DNA of 64,000 bases from GMQP-bins7 sp963776565 (GTDB lineage: Bacteria; Actinomycetota; Thermoleophilia; Gaiellales; Gaiellaceae): contig CAVZNF010000002.1 of NCBI GenBank assembly GCA_963776565.1, positions 372,001-436,000 on the forward strand, in the 5' to 3' direction. Shown here in pieces: positions 47,912 to 58,051 of the stretch. Each line of letters starts with the position of its first letter. Positions within the stretch are counted from its first letter, which is position 1. The translations under genes were made by a program, and so were the position numbers. The notes under the pieces were generated by a model. The model did no database searches. It saw nothing but the letters and a program-made list of their open reading frames with translations, and was not told the DNA's origin.

Positions 47912-47969
47912 GCCCGCGGGATTACCGACGCGCGTCGGTGGGTACATGGAGAGCGACAGAGGAGGTCGC

Positions 47970-48402
47970 ATGGCCAATCACGTGGCAACCGCAACGGTCG
48001 AGATCGACGCGCCGCCGGCGCGCGTTTGGACCGCACTCACAGATCCCAGCCGAGATCGAGAAGTACATGTTCGGCTCCCACGTCGTCACCGACTGGAAGC
48101 CCGGTAGCTCCATCGTCTGGGAAGGCGAGTACGAGGGCAAGAGGTACGAGGACAAGGGAGAGATCGTCGAGATCAAGCCGGCGCGACGCTTGAAGGTCAC
48201 GCATTTCAGTCCGCTGAGCGGACAGGAAGACGTCCCGGAGAACTACCACACGCTCACGTACGAGCTCGAGGCCGCGGGCCCCGTGACTCGCGTGGCGCTG
48301 AGTCAGGACAACAATCCGACGGCGGAAGCAGCCGAGCACTCGAAGGCAAACTGGGAGAAGATGCTCTCCGGGCTCAAGGAGGTCGTCGAGACGAGCGAGT
48401 GA
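47970..48402 (+). CDS. SRPBCC-family protein, one frame break
   Basis: About 143 residues: HVATATVEIDAPPARVWTALTDP at the N-terminus and IEKYMFGSHVVTDWKPGSSIVWEGEYEG, VTHFSPLSGQEDVPENYHTLTYEL, NWEKMLSGLKEV afterward. The join is interrupted by one extra base near 48045 (GAT-C-CCA). Function unknown. A third SRPBCC protein in the window, not next to an ArsR gene. Confidence 0.85.
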
Positions 48403-48446
48403 CGCTCGCAAGACGACTCGAGCGCTCGCCCTCCTAAGATCGGGGC

Positions 48447-49314
48447 ATGAGCGTCGCTCCGATCGACCTGCTGCATCTCGAGTCGCCGGGAGTCATCGGT
48501 TGCTACTTGCTGGAGACGGAGGACGGGCCGGCGCTGTTCGACTGCGGCCCGACGACCTGCGTCGAGCATCTGAAAGCCGGGCTGCGCGAGCGCGGGCTGG
48601 CGCTCTCGGACATTCGACACCTTCTCCTATCGCACATCCACCTCGACCATGCGGGAGCGGCGGGTGTGCTCGTCCGCGAGCATCCCTCGCTGCAGGTGCA
48701 CGTCTCCGAGGTGGGCGCGCCGCACATCGTCGATCCTTCGAAGCTCGAGACAAGCGCTCGCAGGCTCTACGGCGATGCCTTCGACGCGCTCTGGGGCGAG
48801 CTGGCGCCGGTGCCGGCGCAGAATGTCCACATCGTCGGCGACGTCGTCGTGGGATTCGAGTGTTTCCCGACGCCCGGGCACGCATGGCATCACGTCTCGT
48901 ATCTCGACGCCCAGGGCACGCTCTACGCCGGCGACGCAGCCGGAGTGCGTGTCGGACGAGGGTCGTTCGTCATGCCGCCGTGTCCTCCCCCGGAGTTCGA
49001 TCTCGCCGCCTGGGAGCAGACGATCCACGAGATCGGGCGCCGCGGCCCCGACAGGCTCGCACTCATCCACTTCGGCGTGTACGACGACGTCCAGGAGCAC
49101 CTGACGGGACTCCGAGAGACCCTGAGTCGCTGGGCCGAGTGGATCGAGGACGGCATGGACGAACAGACCTTCGTGGCCGCCGCGCGCCACGACGTCTCGC
49201 AGACCGACTCCGATCTCGCCGACCAGTACGACCGTGCCGCTCCCTACTGGCACCACTACCAAGGGAATCGAGCGGTACTGGCGCAAGCGCCGAGAGGCAG
49301 CGACAGCGAGCTAG
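48447..49314 (+). CDS. MBL-fold metallo-hydrolase, frame break near C-terminus
   Basis: About 288 residues. The metal-binding motif is LLLSHIHLDHAGAAG near residue 60, preceded by ALFDCGP and followed by PTPGHAWHH (His), YAGDAAG (Asp) and ALIHFGVYDD (His), so a two-metal centre is complete. Substrate unknown; related to glyoxalase II-like enzymes. One extra base near 49264 (CAA-G-GGA) hides GIERYWRKRREAA and the TAG at 49314, which overlaps the convergent TAG in CTAG. Confidence 0.88.
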
Positions 49315-49676
49315 CCGAACGCGTGCGCCTCGAGGTCGGCCATGGCGACGAACTCGAGCGCCGAGGCGTGCGTCGCCTCGAGCACCACGGGAGGCGCCAC
49401 GCCCGCCTCGAGCGCCTCCTGCCAGCGCGCGGCGACGACGCACCAGCGATCGCCGGGCACGAGGCCGGGGAACATCCACTGCGGCTGCGGCGTCACGAGG
49501 TCGTTCCCGGCAGACACCGAGAACTCGAGGAACTCCTCCGTCATCACGGCGCAGACGACATGGAAGCCGAGATCGGAGCCTTCGGTGTGGCAGTAGCCGT
49601 CCCGGAAGTAGCCGGTCACGGGATCGACGGAACAGGGTTCGAGCTCACCGCCGAGGACGTTCACGCCGGAAGGCAC
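49311..49676 (-). CDS. DUF2237 family protein
   Basis: A 121-residue protein, starting at GTG, matching DUF2237 end to end: NVLGGELEPCSVDPVTGYFRDGYCHT, FHVVCAVMTEEFLEFSVSAGNDL, GLVPGDRWCVVAARWQEALEAGVAPPVVLEATH. Three conserved cysteines may matter. Function unknown. Intact, unlike the neighbouring Kdp locus. Confidence 0.9.
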   Translation of the reverse strand: MPSGVNVLGGELEPCSVDPVTGYFRDGYCHTEGSDLGFHVVCAVMTEEFLEFSVSAGNDLVTPQPQWMFPGLVPGDRWCVVAARWQEALEAGVAPPVVLEATHASALEFVAMADLEAHAFG

Positions 49677-49752
49677 AAACGCCTCGACGAGTAGGATCGG
49701 CCGCTCGACATCGCGCGCCGCGTTCCGCCCGCAGGCGTACGCTTCGCTGCCG

Positions 49753-51161
49753 ATGCAGGCGGGCTCGAAGTCGACGCGCGACTGGCTCGATCGGGGTCGC
49801 GGCCAGCGCAGGCCTGGTCGCCGCCGTGACGGTCGCGATCGAGCTCCTCGACGACTTCGTGCCTGTGCTCAGCCTCGGCGTGCTCTACGTCTTCGCAGTC
49901 CTGCCGATCGCGATCTTCTGGGGACCGCTGCTCGCGGTACCCGTCGCCATCGCGAGCATGCTCGCGTTCAACTTCTTCTTCCTCCCGCCGCTCTACACGT
50001 TCACGCTCGCCGACCGGAGCAACTGGTTCGCCCTCGCCGTCTACGTCGTCGACCGCGATCGTCGTCGGCAGCCTCGCCTCGCGCTACCGCAGGCGCGGCG
50101 ACGAGGCCGAGCAGCGCGAGCGCGAGGCCGCACTCCTCGCCGACATCGCGGCAGACCTCCTTCGCGGGGCTGAGCCGGGCGACGGAGACTCGCGCAGATC
50201 GAGGAGCGCACGGCGGCGAGTTCTCGGCGTCTCGTCGGTGAGGATCGCGCTGGGCGAGCAGCCCGCGCGCCTCGTCGCAGGAGTCGCCTCACCCGCTCAC
50301 CGTCGAGGGGCGCACGATCGGCGTGCTCTTCACGCCCGAGAAGGAGGAGCCCGTGCTCGGGACCCAGCGTCGCTTGCTCCCGGCGCTCGCCGTCTTGCTC
50401 GGCGTCGCACTCGAGCGCGAGAGCGCTCGCGCGCGACGCGCTCGAGGCGGAAACGCTCCGCCGGAGCGATACCGTCAAGACGGCGGTGATCCAGGCGGTC
50501 TCGCACGACCTGCGCACGCCGCTCGCGACGATCGAGCAGGCGCTCGACGGGCTCGAGAGCGGCGATCTCGTCCTCACCGACGATCGACCGGCACGGCGCT
50601 GCTCGAGACGATCCGCGCCGAGCACGTGCGGCTGAAGCGACTCGTCGAGAACCTCCTCGACCTCTCGCGCATCCAGGCCGGGGCGGCCGCGGCGCGACCC
50701 GAGCTCTGGACGGCCGAGGAGCTCGTCGCCCAGGCGCTCGACGAGCTTCGGGCGAGATCGAGCGCGTCGTGGTCACGCGCCCGACGACCTGCCCCCGGTG
50801 CGCGTCGACGCAGTCCAGATCCAGCGCGCGCTCGCGAACGTGCTCGAGAACGCCCTTCGCGTCTCCCCTCCCGGCGAGCCCGTGCAGCGTCCGGCTCACG
50901 GCGACGCGGAAGGAGGTGCTGATCCGCGTCACCGACCGCGGCCCCGGCATCCCCGAGGCCGAGCGCGAGCGGATCTTCGAGCCGTTCCATCGCGTCGCCG
51001 GTCGCTCCGACGAGCCCGGAGCAGGCCTCGGCCTCGCCATCGCGCGCGGGTTCGCCGAGGCGAACGGCGGCCGCATGTGGCTCGAGTCGCGCGAAGGGCA
51101 GGGCGCCTCGTTCGTGCTCGCGCTCCCGCTGGTCGAGCTGCCCGCGCCGGTCACCGCATGA
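49753..51161 (+). CDS. kdpD: KdpD C-terminal half: DUF4118 histidine kinase, many frame breaks
   Basis: About 460 residues after correction. An N-terminal membrane domain has four helices typical of KdpD DUF4118 (VAAVTVAIELLDDF, VLYVFAVLPIAIFWG, IASMLAFNFFFLPP). A GAF-like region follows, then the H-box AVSHDLRTPL (phosphorylated His), VRVDAVQIQRALANVLENAL and the ATP-binding motifs DRGPGIP and GAGLGLAI. The KdpD N-terminal sensor and Usp domains are not here but at 56961. About nine single-base breaks disrupt it. The TGA overlaps the kdpE ATG. Confidence 0.85.
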
Positions 51162-51847
51162 CGCGGGTCCTCGTCGTCGACGACGAGCCGCAGTTCCTTC
51201 GGGCGCTGCAGACGAACCTCCGGGGTGCCGGCTACGAGGTCGTCACGGCGACGCACGGCCGAGGAGGCGCTCAGCTCGGCGGGGCTGCATCCGCCGGAGG
51301 CGATCATCCTCGACCTGCTCCTGCCCGACGGGCGCGGCACCGACGTGTGCCGCGACCTCCGTACGTGGACCGACGCGCCGATCATCCTCGTCTCGGCGGT
51401 CGGCGACGAGGACGAGAAGATCGCGGCGCTCGACGCGGGCGCGGACGACTACGTGACGAAGCCGTTCGCGATCGGGGAGCTACTCGCACGCCTGCGCGCC
51501 GCGCTCCGCCGGGTCGGCCCCGCGACCGAGCCGACGCTGACGCATCGACGAGCTCGTCGTCGACCTCGACAAGCGCGCCGTGACGATGCGCGGGCGAGCC
51601 GGTGCACCTCACACCGCACGAGTTCGAGCTCCTGCGCGTGCTCGCTCAGAACGAGGGCAAGCTGCTGACGCACAAGGCGATCCTCCGCGAGGTCTGGGGG
51701 CCCGCGTACCAGCTGGAGTCGAGCTACCTCCACGTCTTCGTCTCGCAGCTGCGGCGCAAGCTCGAGGCCGACCCCGCCCGGCCGCGGTACATCCTCACCG
51801 AGCCCGGCGCCGGGTACCGCCTCGTGAACCCGGCCGATCGGCATTAG
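51158..51847 (+). CDS. kdpE: OmpR-type response regulator KdpE, three frame breaks
   Basis: About 228 residues. Receiver: LVVDDEP acidic pocket, IILDLLLPDG phosphoacceptor Asp, DDYVTKPFAIGELLARL with the conserved Lys. DNA-binding winged helix: LTPHEFELLRVLAQNEGKLLTHKAILREVWG and FVSQLRRKLEADPARPRYILTEPGAGYRL. Extra bases at about 51252 (ACG-C-ACG), 51543 (ACG-C-ATC) and 51594 (CGC-G-GGC) break it. Expected to activate the genes downstream when phosphorylated by the kinase encoded just upstream. Confidence 0.9.
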
Positions 51848-51853
51848 GCAATT

Positions 51854-51883
51854 CCTTAGACCGGATCGCGAACCCTTAGACCG
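51854..51883. promoter_or_regulatory. Candidate KdpE operator (direct repeats)
   Basis: CCTTAGACCG occurs at 51854-51863 and again at 51874-51883, exactly 20 bases apart, about two helical turns. OmpR-family regulators bind such direct repeats. The pair lies 7 bases after the kdpE stop and upstream of the structural genes. Confidence 0.6.
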
Positions 51884-51962
51884 CGCTGAGGGCGCGCCGT
51901 CCTACCTTCGGGGCATGGACGGAGCTCTCTCCCGGCCGAAGCTCCGTCGGAACGCGGCCACA

Positions 51963-52422
51963 TGCGGCTGCCGTGCGAGGCTTGCTGACCGAGCTCGAGC
52001 GCGTCAAGGCGCGCCGGGCGCTGCGCGCCGCGCGCCGAGCGGCCGACGCCGAGTCGCCCATGCGGGAGAGCCCGCCGCTCCGCCTCGCCTGGCGCGTCGA
52101 GGAGCTCGTCTCGCACGAAGAACCGCCTCGATCTCGCGCACATCCCTCCGCTCGCTCGTGCGCGATTCGAGCCTCGCGTACCTCCCGACCGCCTCGCCGG
52201 TCAACCGCGTCGCCGTCCGCGCCGAGTCCGACAGCGCTGCTCGCAGATCGCGCGCGCCTCGCCGATCTCGATCGGCCGGTGGCCGCGCGCGGGCGTCGTG
52301 CTCGTCGACCGCCTGCTCGTCGGACGGCTCCGGGCCGCTCTACGACCGCGAGCGCGTCGGGCGAGCTGCCTGCCTATCCTCGACGCGACGCTGTCGCGCT
52401 CGAAGCCCTGGAGCCGCACTGA
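51963..52422 (+). CDS. Hypothetical protein between kdpE and kdpF, many frame breaks
   Basis: Reconstructed as about 150 residues. Readable segments in successive frames: LLTELERVKARRALRAARRAADAESPM, LRLAWRVEELVS, SLRSLVRDSSLAYLPTASPVNRVAVRAESDSLL, ARGVVLVDRLLV, DGSGPLYDRERVGELPAYL, ALEALEPH ending at TGA 52422. All joins fit added or missing third-position bases. No family recognised. The start is uncertain (51915 or 51963). Its stop overlaps the next ATG as TGATG, placing it in the operon. Confidence 0.5.
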
Positions 52423-52506
52423 TGGTCGAGCTCCTCGGCATCGTCATCGCCGTTCTCTGCTTCGTCGTCAGCGTTCGGGCTGATCGTGCTCCTGGACCGC
52501 GTCTGA
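52422..52506 (+). CDS. 27-residue single-helix membrane peptide upstream of kdpF
   Basis: After removing one base near 52483 (AGC-G-TTC) it reads MVELLGIVIAVLCFVVS then FGLIVLLDRV and stops at TGA 52504-52506. It is one hydrophobic helix with a short basic/acidic end. It is linked by TGATG overlaps to the gene before and to kdpF after. It resembles KdpF in size and topology but has its own sequence; possibly an extra complex subunit. Too short for standard gene callers. Confidence 0.5.
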
Positions 52507-52596
52507 TGTCCGGCGGCGACGTCTTCGGCCTCGTCGTGGCCCTGCTCGTCTTCGCCTACCTCGCTCTACGTCCTCTTCCGAGGCGAGAAGCTGTGA
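52506..52596 (+). CDS. kdpF: KdpF, small subunit of the K+-transporting ATPase
   Basis: A 29-residue single-helix peptide: MSGGDVFGLVVALLVFAYL then LYVLFRGEKL after removal of one base near 52563 (CTC-G-CTC). KdpF stabilises the KdpFABC complex in the membrane. The TGA at 52594-52596 overlaps the kdpA GTG as GTGA. Confidence 0.75.
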
Positions 52597-54301
52597 CCGG
52601 CAACGGCATCGCGCAGATCTCCGTCTACCTCGTCGTCCTCACGCTGCTCGCGTATCCGCTCGGCATCTACATGGCGCGCGTGTACTCGGGAACGCTGCGG
52701 ATGCCCGCGCTGGCTCGACGGCCCCCGAGCGCGGCTTCTACCGCCTCGTCGGAACGCGCGCCGACGAGGAGCAGGGCTGGAAGCCGTACGCGATCACGGC
52801 CCTCGTCTTCATGGCGCGTCTTCGCGGTCCTGCTCTACGCCCTCCTTCGGCTTCAGGGACACCTCCCACTGAACCCGGACGGGCTCGCGGGCGTGAACTC
52901 GTGGGTCTCGATGAACACGACCGCGAGCTTCGTCACGAACACGAACTGGCAGTACTACGGCGGCGAGTACACGATGTCGTACCTGAGCCAGATGGCCGGG
53001 CTCGCGGTGCAGAACTTCGTCTCCGCCGCGCTCGGAATGGCCGTGCTCGCGGCCGTCATTCGCGGCTTCGCGCGCCGCTCGGCGAGCACGGTCGGGAACT
53101 TCTGGGTCGACTTCTACCGGTCGCTCGTCTACATCCTCCTGCCGCTGGCGCTGATCCTCGCGGTCATCCTCATCTCGCAGGGCGTCGTGCAGACGTTCGA
53201 CGGCGCGGCCACCGCGACGACGCTCGAGGGCGCCCAGCAGACGATCGCTCGCGGCCCGGCCGCAACGCAGATCGCGATCAAGCAGCTCGGGACGAACGGC
53301 GGCGGCTTCTACAACTCGAACTCGGCCGTCCCGTTCGAGAATCCGAACCCGTTCACGAACCTCCTCGAGATGCTCTCGATCCTCCTCATCCCCGTCGCGC
53401 AGGTGTTCATGTTCGGCCGCATGGTCGGCTCGCGCCGCCAGGCGTACCCGATCTACGCGGCGATGATGGCGATGACGATCATCGGGATCGCCGTCGCGCT
53501 CCCAGCGGAGCAGCACGGATCCCAGGTCCTGCGTGACTCCGGCGTGAACATCGCTGCCGGCGACGGCTCGAGCGGCGGGAACATGTCCGACAAGGAGACC
53601 CGGTACGGGATCGCCTCCACCGTCAACTGGGCGGTGGCGACGACGAACGCCTCCAACGGCTCGGTCAACGGCGGCCACGACGCACTCACCGCGACGGGCG
53701 GCGCCGTCCCGATCACGAACATGTTCACCGGCGAGGTGATCTGGGGCGGCGTCGGCTCCGGCCTCTACGGGATGTTCTTCTACATCGTCATCGCGGTCTT
53801 CGTCGCCGGACTGATGGTCGGCCGCACGCCCGAGTACCTCGGCAAGAAGATCGAAGCGCGGGAGATCAAGCTCGCCGCCGTCGGCGCGCTTCTCGTGCCG
53901 ACGCTGGTGCTCGTCCTCACCGCCATCGCCGTCGTCACGAGTCGCGGGCTCGCATCGATGTACAACCCCGGCGCGCACGGCTTCTCCGAGGCGCTGTACG
54001 CCTACGACTCACAGGCGAACAACAACGGCAGCGCGTTCGCGGGCTACGGCGCAACCGAGTTCTCGACGCTCGTCGGGCTCGATCGCTCTCTGGCTCGGCC
54101 GCTTCGCGCCCCTCATCGCAGCACTCGCCCTCGGCGGCGCGCTCGGCGGCGAAGAAGACCGCCCCGCCGTCGGCAGGCACGTTCCGGACCGACGGCGCGA
54201 CCTTCGCAGTCCTCCTCGTCGGCGTCGTGATCCTCACCGCCGGCCTGATGATCTTCCCCGCGCTCACGCTCGGGCCGATCGTGGAGGCGCTCTCACCATG
54301 A
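52593..54301 (+). CDS. kdpA: KdpA, K+-conducting subunit, several frame breaks
   Basis: About 565 residues, channel-like subunit with four selectivity-filter repeats. Seen: PLGIYMARVYSG, SFVTNTNWQYYGGE, QLGTNGGGFYNSNSAVPFENPNPFTN, ITNMFTGEVIWGGVGSGLYG and NNNGSAFAGYGA. The middle 400 residues are in one clean frame. Breaks are near 52705, 52736 and 52815 in the N-terminal part and near 54081 (CTC-G-ATC) and 54153 (GGC-G-AAG) in the C-terminal part. The TGA overlaps the kdpC ATG as ATGA. Confidence 0.93.
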
Positions 54302-54890
54302 TCCTGCGCACCCTCGGCCGCTCCGTCATCGCCGTCGTCGTGCTGACGGTGGTCTTCGGGCTCGATCTATCCGATCGTCTTCACGGGCTTCGCGCAACTC
54401 GCGTTCGCGGACAAGGCGAACGGAAGCCTGATCGAGCGCGACGGCAAGGTCGTGGGCTCGAAGCTCGCCGCGCAGGCGTTCACGAAGCCGCAGTACTTCC
54501 ATCCCCGACCTTCGGCGACCGCGCCGGAGTACAACGCCGCGGCAACGACGTTCGCGAACCTCGGCCCGACGAACCCCGACCTCGCGAAAGCAGTCCGGGA
54601 GCGCACCGCGGCGATCCTGAAGCTCGAGCGCCCGTACAACCCCGGGCTCCGGATCGGTGACATCCCGGTCGACGCCGTCACCACCTCCGCCTCGGGCATC
54701 GACCCGCACATCTCGCCCGCGAACGCGCAGATGCAGACGGCGCGCGTGGCGAAGGAGCGCGGGCTCTCCGTGCAGCGCGTGCAGGAGTTGATCGACGAGA
54801 ACACGGACGGGCGGTGGCTCGGGATCTTCGGCGAGCCCGGCGTGAACGTGCTCGAGCTCAACCTCGCGCTCGACGAGGAGACGCACGTGA
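54298..54890 (+). CDS. kdpC: KdpC, accessory subunit, frame breaks
   Basis: About 196 residues: N-terminal membrane helix LGRSVIAVVVLTVVFGL, then FTGFAQLAFADKANGSLI, GSKLAAQAFTKPQYFHPRPSA, SGIDPHISPANAQMQTARVAKERGLS and LNLALDEET. One extra base at about 54372 (CTC-G-ATC). As written it runs in frame into kdpB. Removing one base at 54884 (ACG-C-ACG) yields a TGA that overlaps the kdpB GTG, which is far more plausible than a fusion. It precedes kdpB here, whereas kdpC normally follows it. Confidence 0.88.
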
Positions 54891-56951
54891 CCAAGCACAC
54901 GCAGAGCATCTTCTCGCGCGACATCGTCGTCGCGCGCGATCGGCGACTCGTTCCTCAAGCTCGACCCGCGGACGCTCTTCCGCAACCCCGTCATCTTCAT
55001 CGTCGAGATCGGCAGCGTCGTCACGACGGCGATCTTCTTCCGCGACCTCGTCTCGTCCGACGACACCGAGCCGCTCTGGTTCACCGGCACTGTCGCGCTC
55101 TGGCTCTGGCTCACGGTTCTGTTCGCGAACTTCGCCGAGGCGATCGCCGAGGGGCGCGGCAAGGCGCAGGCGAACGCGCTCCGCGCGACCCGCACGACCA
55201 CGGTGGCGTTCCGGCGCTCGGACACCGGCGGCGTCGAGGAGGTTCCCGCGCCCGAGCTCACACCGCGGCGACGTCGTCGTCGTCGAGGCGGGCCAGATCA
55301 TCCCCGCGGACGGCGAGATCATCGAAGGCGTCGGCTCGGTCGACGAGTCCGCGATCACCGGCGAGTCCGCGCCGGTCATCCGCGAGGCGGGCGGCGACCG
55401 CTCGGCCGTCACCGGAGGGACGCGTCTGCTCTCCGACCGGCTCGTGATCGAGGTCACGCAGGAGCCGGGACAGTCCTTCCTCGACCGCATGATCGCGCTC
55501 GTCGAGGGCGCCGAGCGCCGCAAGACGCCGAACGAGATCGCACTCAACATCCTCCTCGCCGCCCTGACGATCACGTTCCTCGCCGGCGACGGTGACGCTG
55601 CGGCCGTTCGCGATCTACGCGGGCACCGCAGCTGTCGCAGACGGTCCTCATCGCTCTCCTCGTCGCCCTGATCCCGACGACGATCGGCGCGCTGCTCTCG
55701 GCAATCGGCATCGCGGGGATGGACCGGCTCGTGCAGCGCAACGTCCTGGCGATGTCGGGCCGCGCGGTCGAGGCCTCCGGCGACGTCGACGTGCTCCTGC
55801 TCGACAAGACCGGGACGATCACGCTCGGCAACCGGCAGGCGGCCGAGTTCCTGCCCGTCAGCGGTGTCGACGAGCTCGACCTCGCCCAGGCCGCGCAGCT
55901 CGCGTCGCTCGCCGACGAGACGCCCGAAGGTCGCTCGATCGTCGTGCTCGCCAAGGAGCGCTTCGGGCTGCGCGAGCAGGAGCTCGGCGAGCACGAGTTC
56001 ATCCCCTTCTCGGCCTCGACGCGCATGAGCGGCGTCGACCTCGACGGCCGCAGCCTGCGCAAGGGTGCCGCCGACTCGGTCAAGCGGTTCGTCTCGGAGA
56101 ACGGCGGACAGGCGCCCGAGCGAGCTCGACACGCTCGTGCACGGTGTCGCGCAGTCGGGCGGCACGCCCCTCGTCGTCGCCCAGGACAACTGGGTGCTCG
56201 GCGTCGTCCACCTGAAGGACATCGTCAAGGGCGGGATGAACGAGCGCTTCGACGAGCTGCGCCGGATGGGAATCCGCACGGTGATGATCACGGGCGACAA
56301 CCCGGTCACCGCCGCGGTCATCGCGCGAGGAGTCGGGCGTCGACGACTTCCTCGCCGAGGCGACTCCCGAGCGGAAGCTCGAGCTGATCCGCGAGGAGCA
56401 GGCACGTGGCCGGATGGTCGCGATGACGGGCGACGGGACGAACGACGCCCCGGCGCTCGCGCAGTCCGACGTCGGCGTCGCGATGAACACGGGCACGACC
56501 GCGGCGAAGGAGGCCGGCAACATGGTCGACCTCGACTCGAACCCGACGAAGCTCATCGAGATCGTCGAGGTCGGAAAGCAGCTCCTCATCACCCGCGGCG
56601 CGCTGACCACGTTCTCGATCGCGAACGACGTCGCGAAGTACTTCGCGATCCTTCCGGCGATCTTCGCCACCACGTACGCGACGACTCCGGGCGAGGACGG
56701 CCCGCTCGAGCGACCTCAACGTCATGAACCTCGGCAGCCCCTACAGCGCGATCATCTCGGCGATCATCTTCAACGCGCTCGTCATCCCCGCGCTCGTGCC
56801 GCTCGCCCTGCGCGGCGTCAAGTACCGCGCGATCGGCGCGACGGCGCTCCTCCGCCGCAACCTGCTGATCTACGGGCTCGGCGGCATGATCCTGCCGTTC
56901 ATCGGCATCAAGCTGATCGACCTCCTCATCCACAACGTCTTCGGCGCCTAA
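54887..56951 (+). CDS. kdpB: KdpB, P-type ATPase subunit, about seven frame breaks
   Basis: About 685 residues; hydrolyses ATP to drive K+ import. Visible: TQSIFSRDIVV, LDPRTLFRNPVIFIVEIGSV, ITGESAPV (actuator), LLLDKTGTITLGN (phosphorylated Asp), FSASTRMSGVDLDG, MITGDNPVTAAVIA, RMVAMTGDGTNDAPALAQ (hinge) and TFSIANDVAKYFAILP. Breaks near 54940, 55263, 55604, 55640, 56122, 56333 and 56712 each fit one surplus third-position base. Ends at TAA 56951. All catalytic motifs are intact. Confidence 0.93.
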
Positions 56952-56960
56952 CCTCCTGCC

Positions 56961-58051
56961 ATGCGCGGCCGGTACCGCATCCTGCTCGGAATGGCGGCCG
57001 GCGTCGGCAAGACGTACCGGATGCTCCAGGAGGGGCGCCAGGCGCAGTCGGAGGGGAAGGACGTCGTGATCGGCTACCTCGAGCCGCACGACCGCCCGCA
57101 GACCGCGGCGCTCGCCGAGGGGCTCGAGGTCGTGCCGCGGCTGCGGCTCGAGCACGGCTCGCTCGAGCTCGAGGAGATGGACGTCGACGCCGTCGATCCG
57201 GCGCTCTCCCGAGCTCGCCCTCGTCGACGAGCTCGCCCACACGAACGCGCAGGGGGCGCGCAACGAGAAGCGCTACCAGGACATCGACGAGATCCTCGAC
57301 GCCGGCATCGACGTCATCTCGACCGTCAACATCCAGCACCTCGAGAGCCTCAACGACGCCGTCTTCGAGCTCACCGGCGTGCGGGTGCGCGAGACGTTCC
57401 CCGACCGGATGCTCGACGAGGCCGACGAGGTCATCCTCGTCGACATCTCACCCGAGGCGCTCCAGGACCGCCTGCGCGCCGGAAAGGTCTATCCGGGCGG
57501 ACAGGCGGAGCGCGCATTGCTCAACTTCTTCCGCCAGGACAACCTCTCGGCGCTCCGCGAGCTCGCGCTCCGCGAGGTCGCCGAGGACGTGGAGGCCCGC
57601 CGCGGCACTGCGGTTCTCGATCCGCTGAGCAAGCAGGCGGTCGGCGAGCGCGTGCTCGCGCTCGTCGAGCCGCAGCCACGCTCGCAGCGCGTGCTTCGCC
57701 GCGCGTGGAGGTCGTCGCAGCGGCTCGGCGGCGAGATCGACGCCCTCTGGATGCGGCGGCCCGGGCAGGCGCTCGACCCGGAGGAGGCGACGCAGCTCGC
57801 CGCGCTGCGACGTCTCGCCTCGATCCTCGGAGTCCACTTCCTCGAGGAGGAGGGCGACGACCTCGTCGACGATCGTGCGGCGCGTTGCCGCCGAGCGCGG
57901 GTCGACCTACATCTTCGTCGGCACGCCCGACGAGCGCCGCTGGGTCGAGATCATGCGCGGCTCGCTCGTCTCCCGGATGGTCCGCGAGCTGCCCGGGATC
58001 GACATCCGCGTCGTCGCACACCGCGCGCTGCGGGACGAGCTGCGCTCGTGA
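56961..58051 (+). CDS. KdpD N-terminal sensor protein (KdpD + Usp domains), two frame breaks
   Basis: About 362 residues: only the cytosolic sensing half of KdpD. Walker A is GMAAGVGKTYRML near residue 10, then VIGYLEPHDRP, PELALVDELAHTN (after removing one base near 57207), RYQDIDEILDAGIDVISTVNIQHLESLND and ADEVILVDISPEALQDRL. A Usp-like domain follows from about residue 215 (STYIFVGTPDERRWVE, SRMVRELPGIDIRVV). No membrane helices or kinase domain follow. It must act on the separate kinase at 49753. Confidence 0.88.

Noticed and set aside
54298..56951. True KdpC-KdpB fusion protein
   Set aside because: The topology does not work and one surplus wobble base explains the missing stop.
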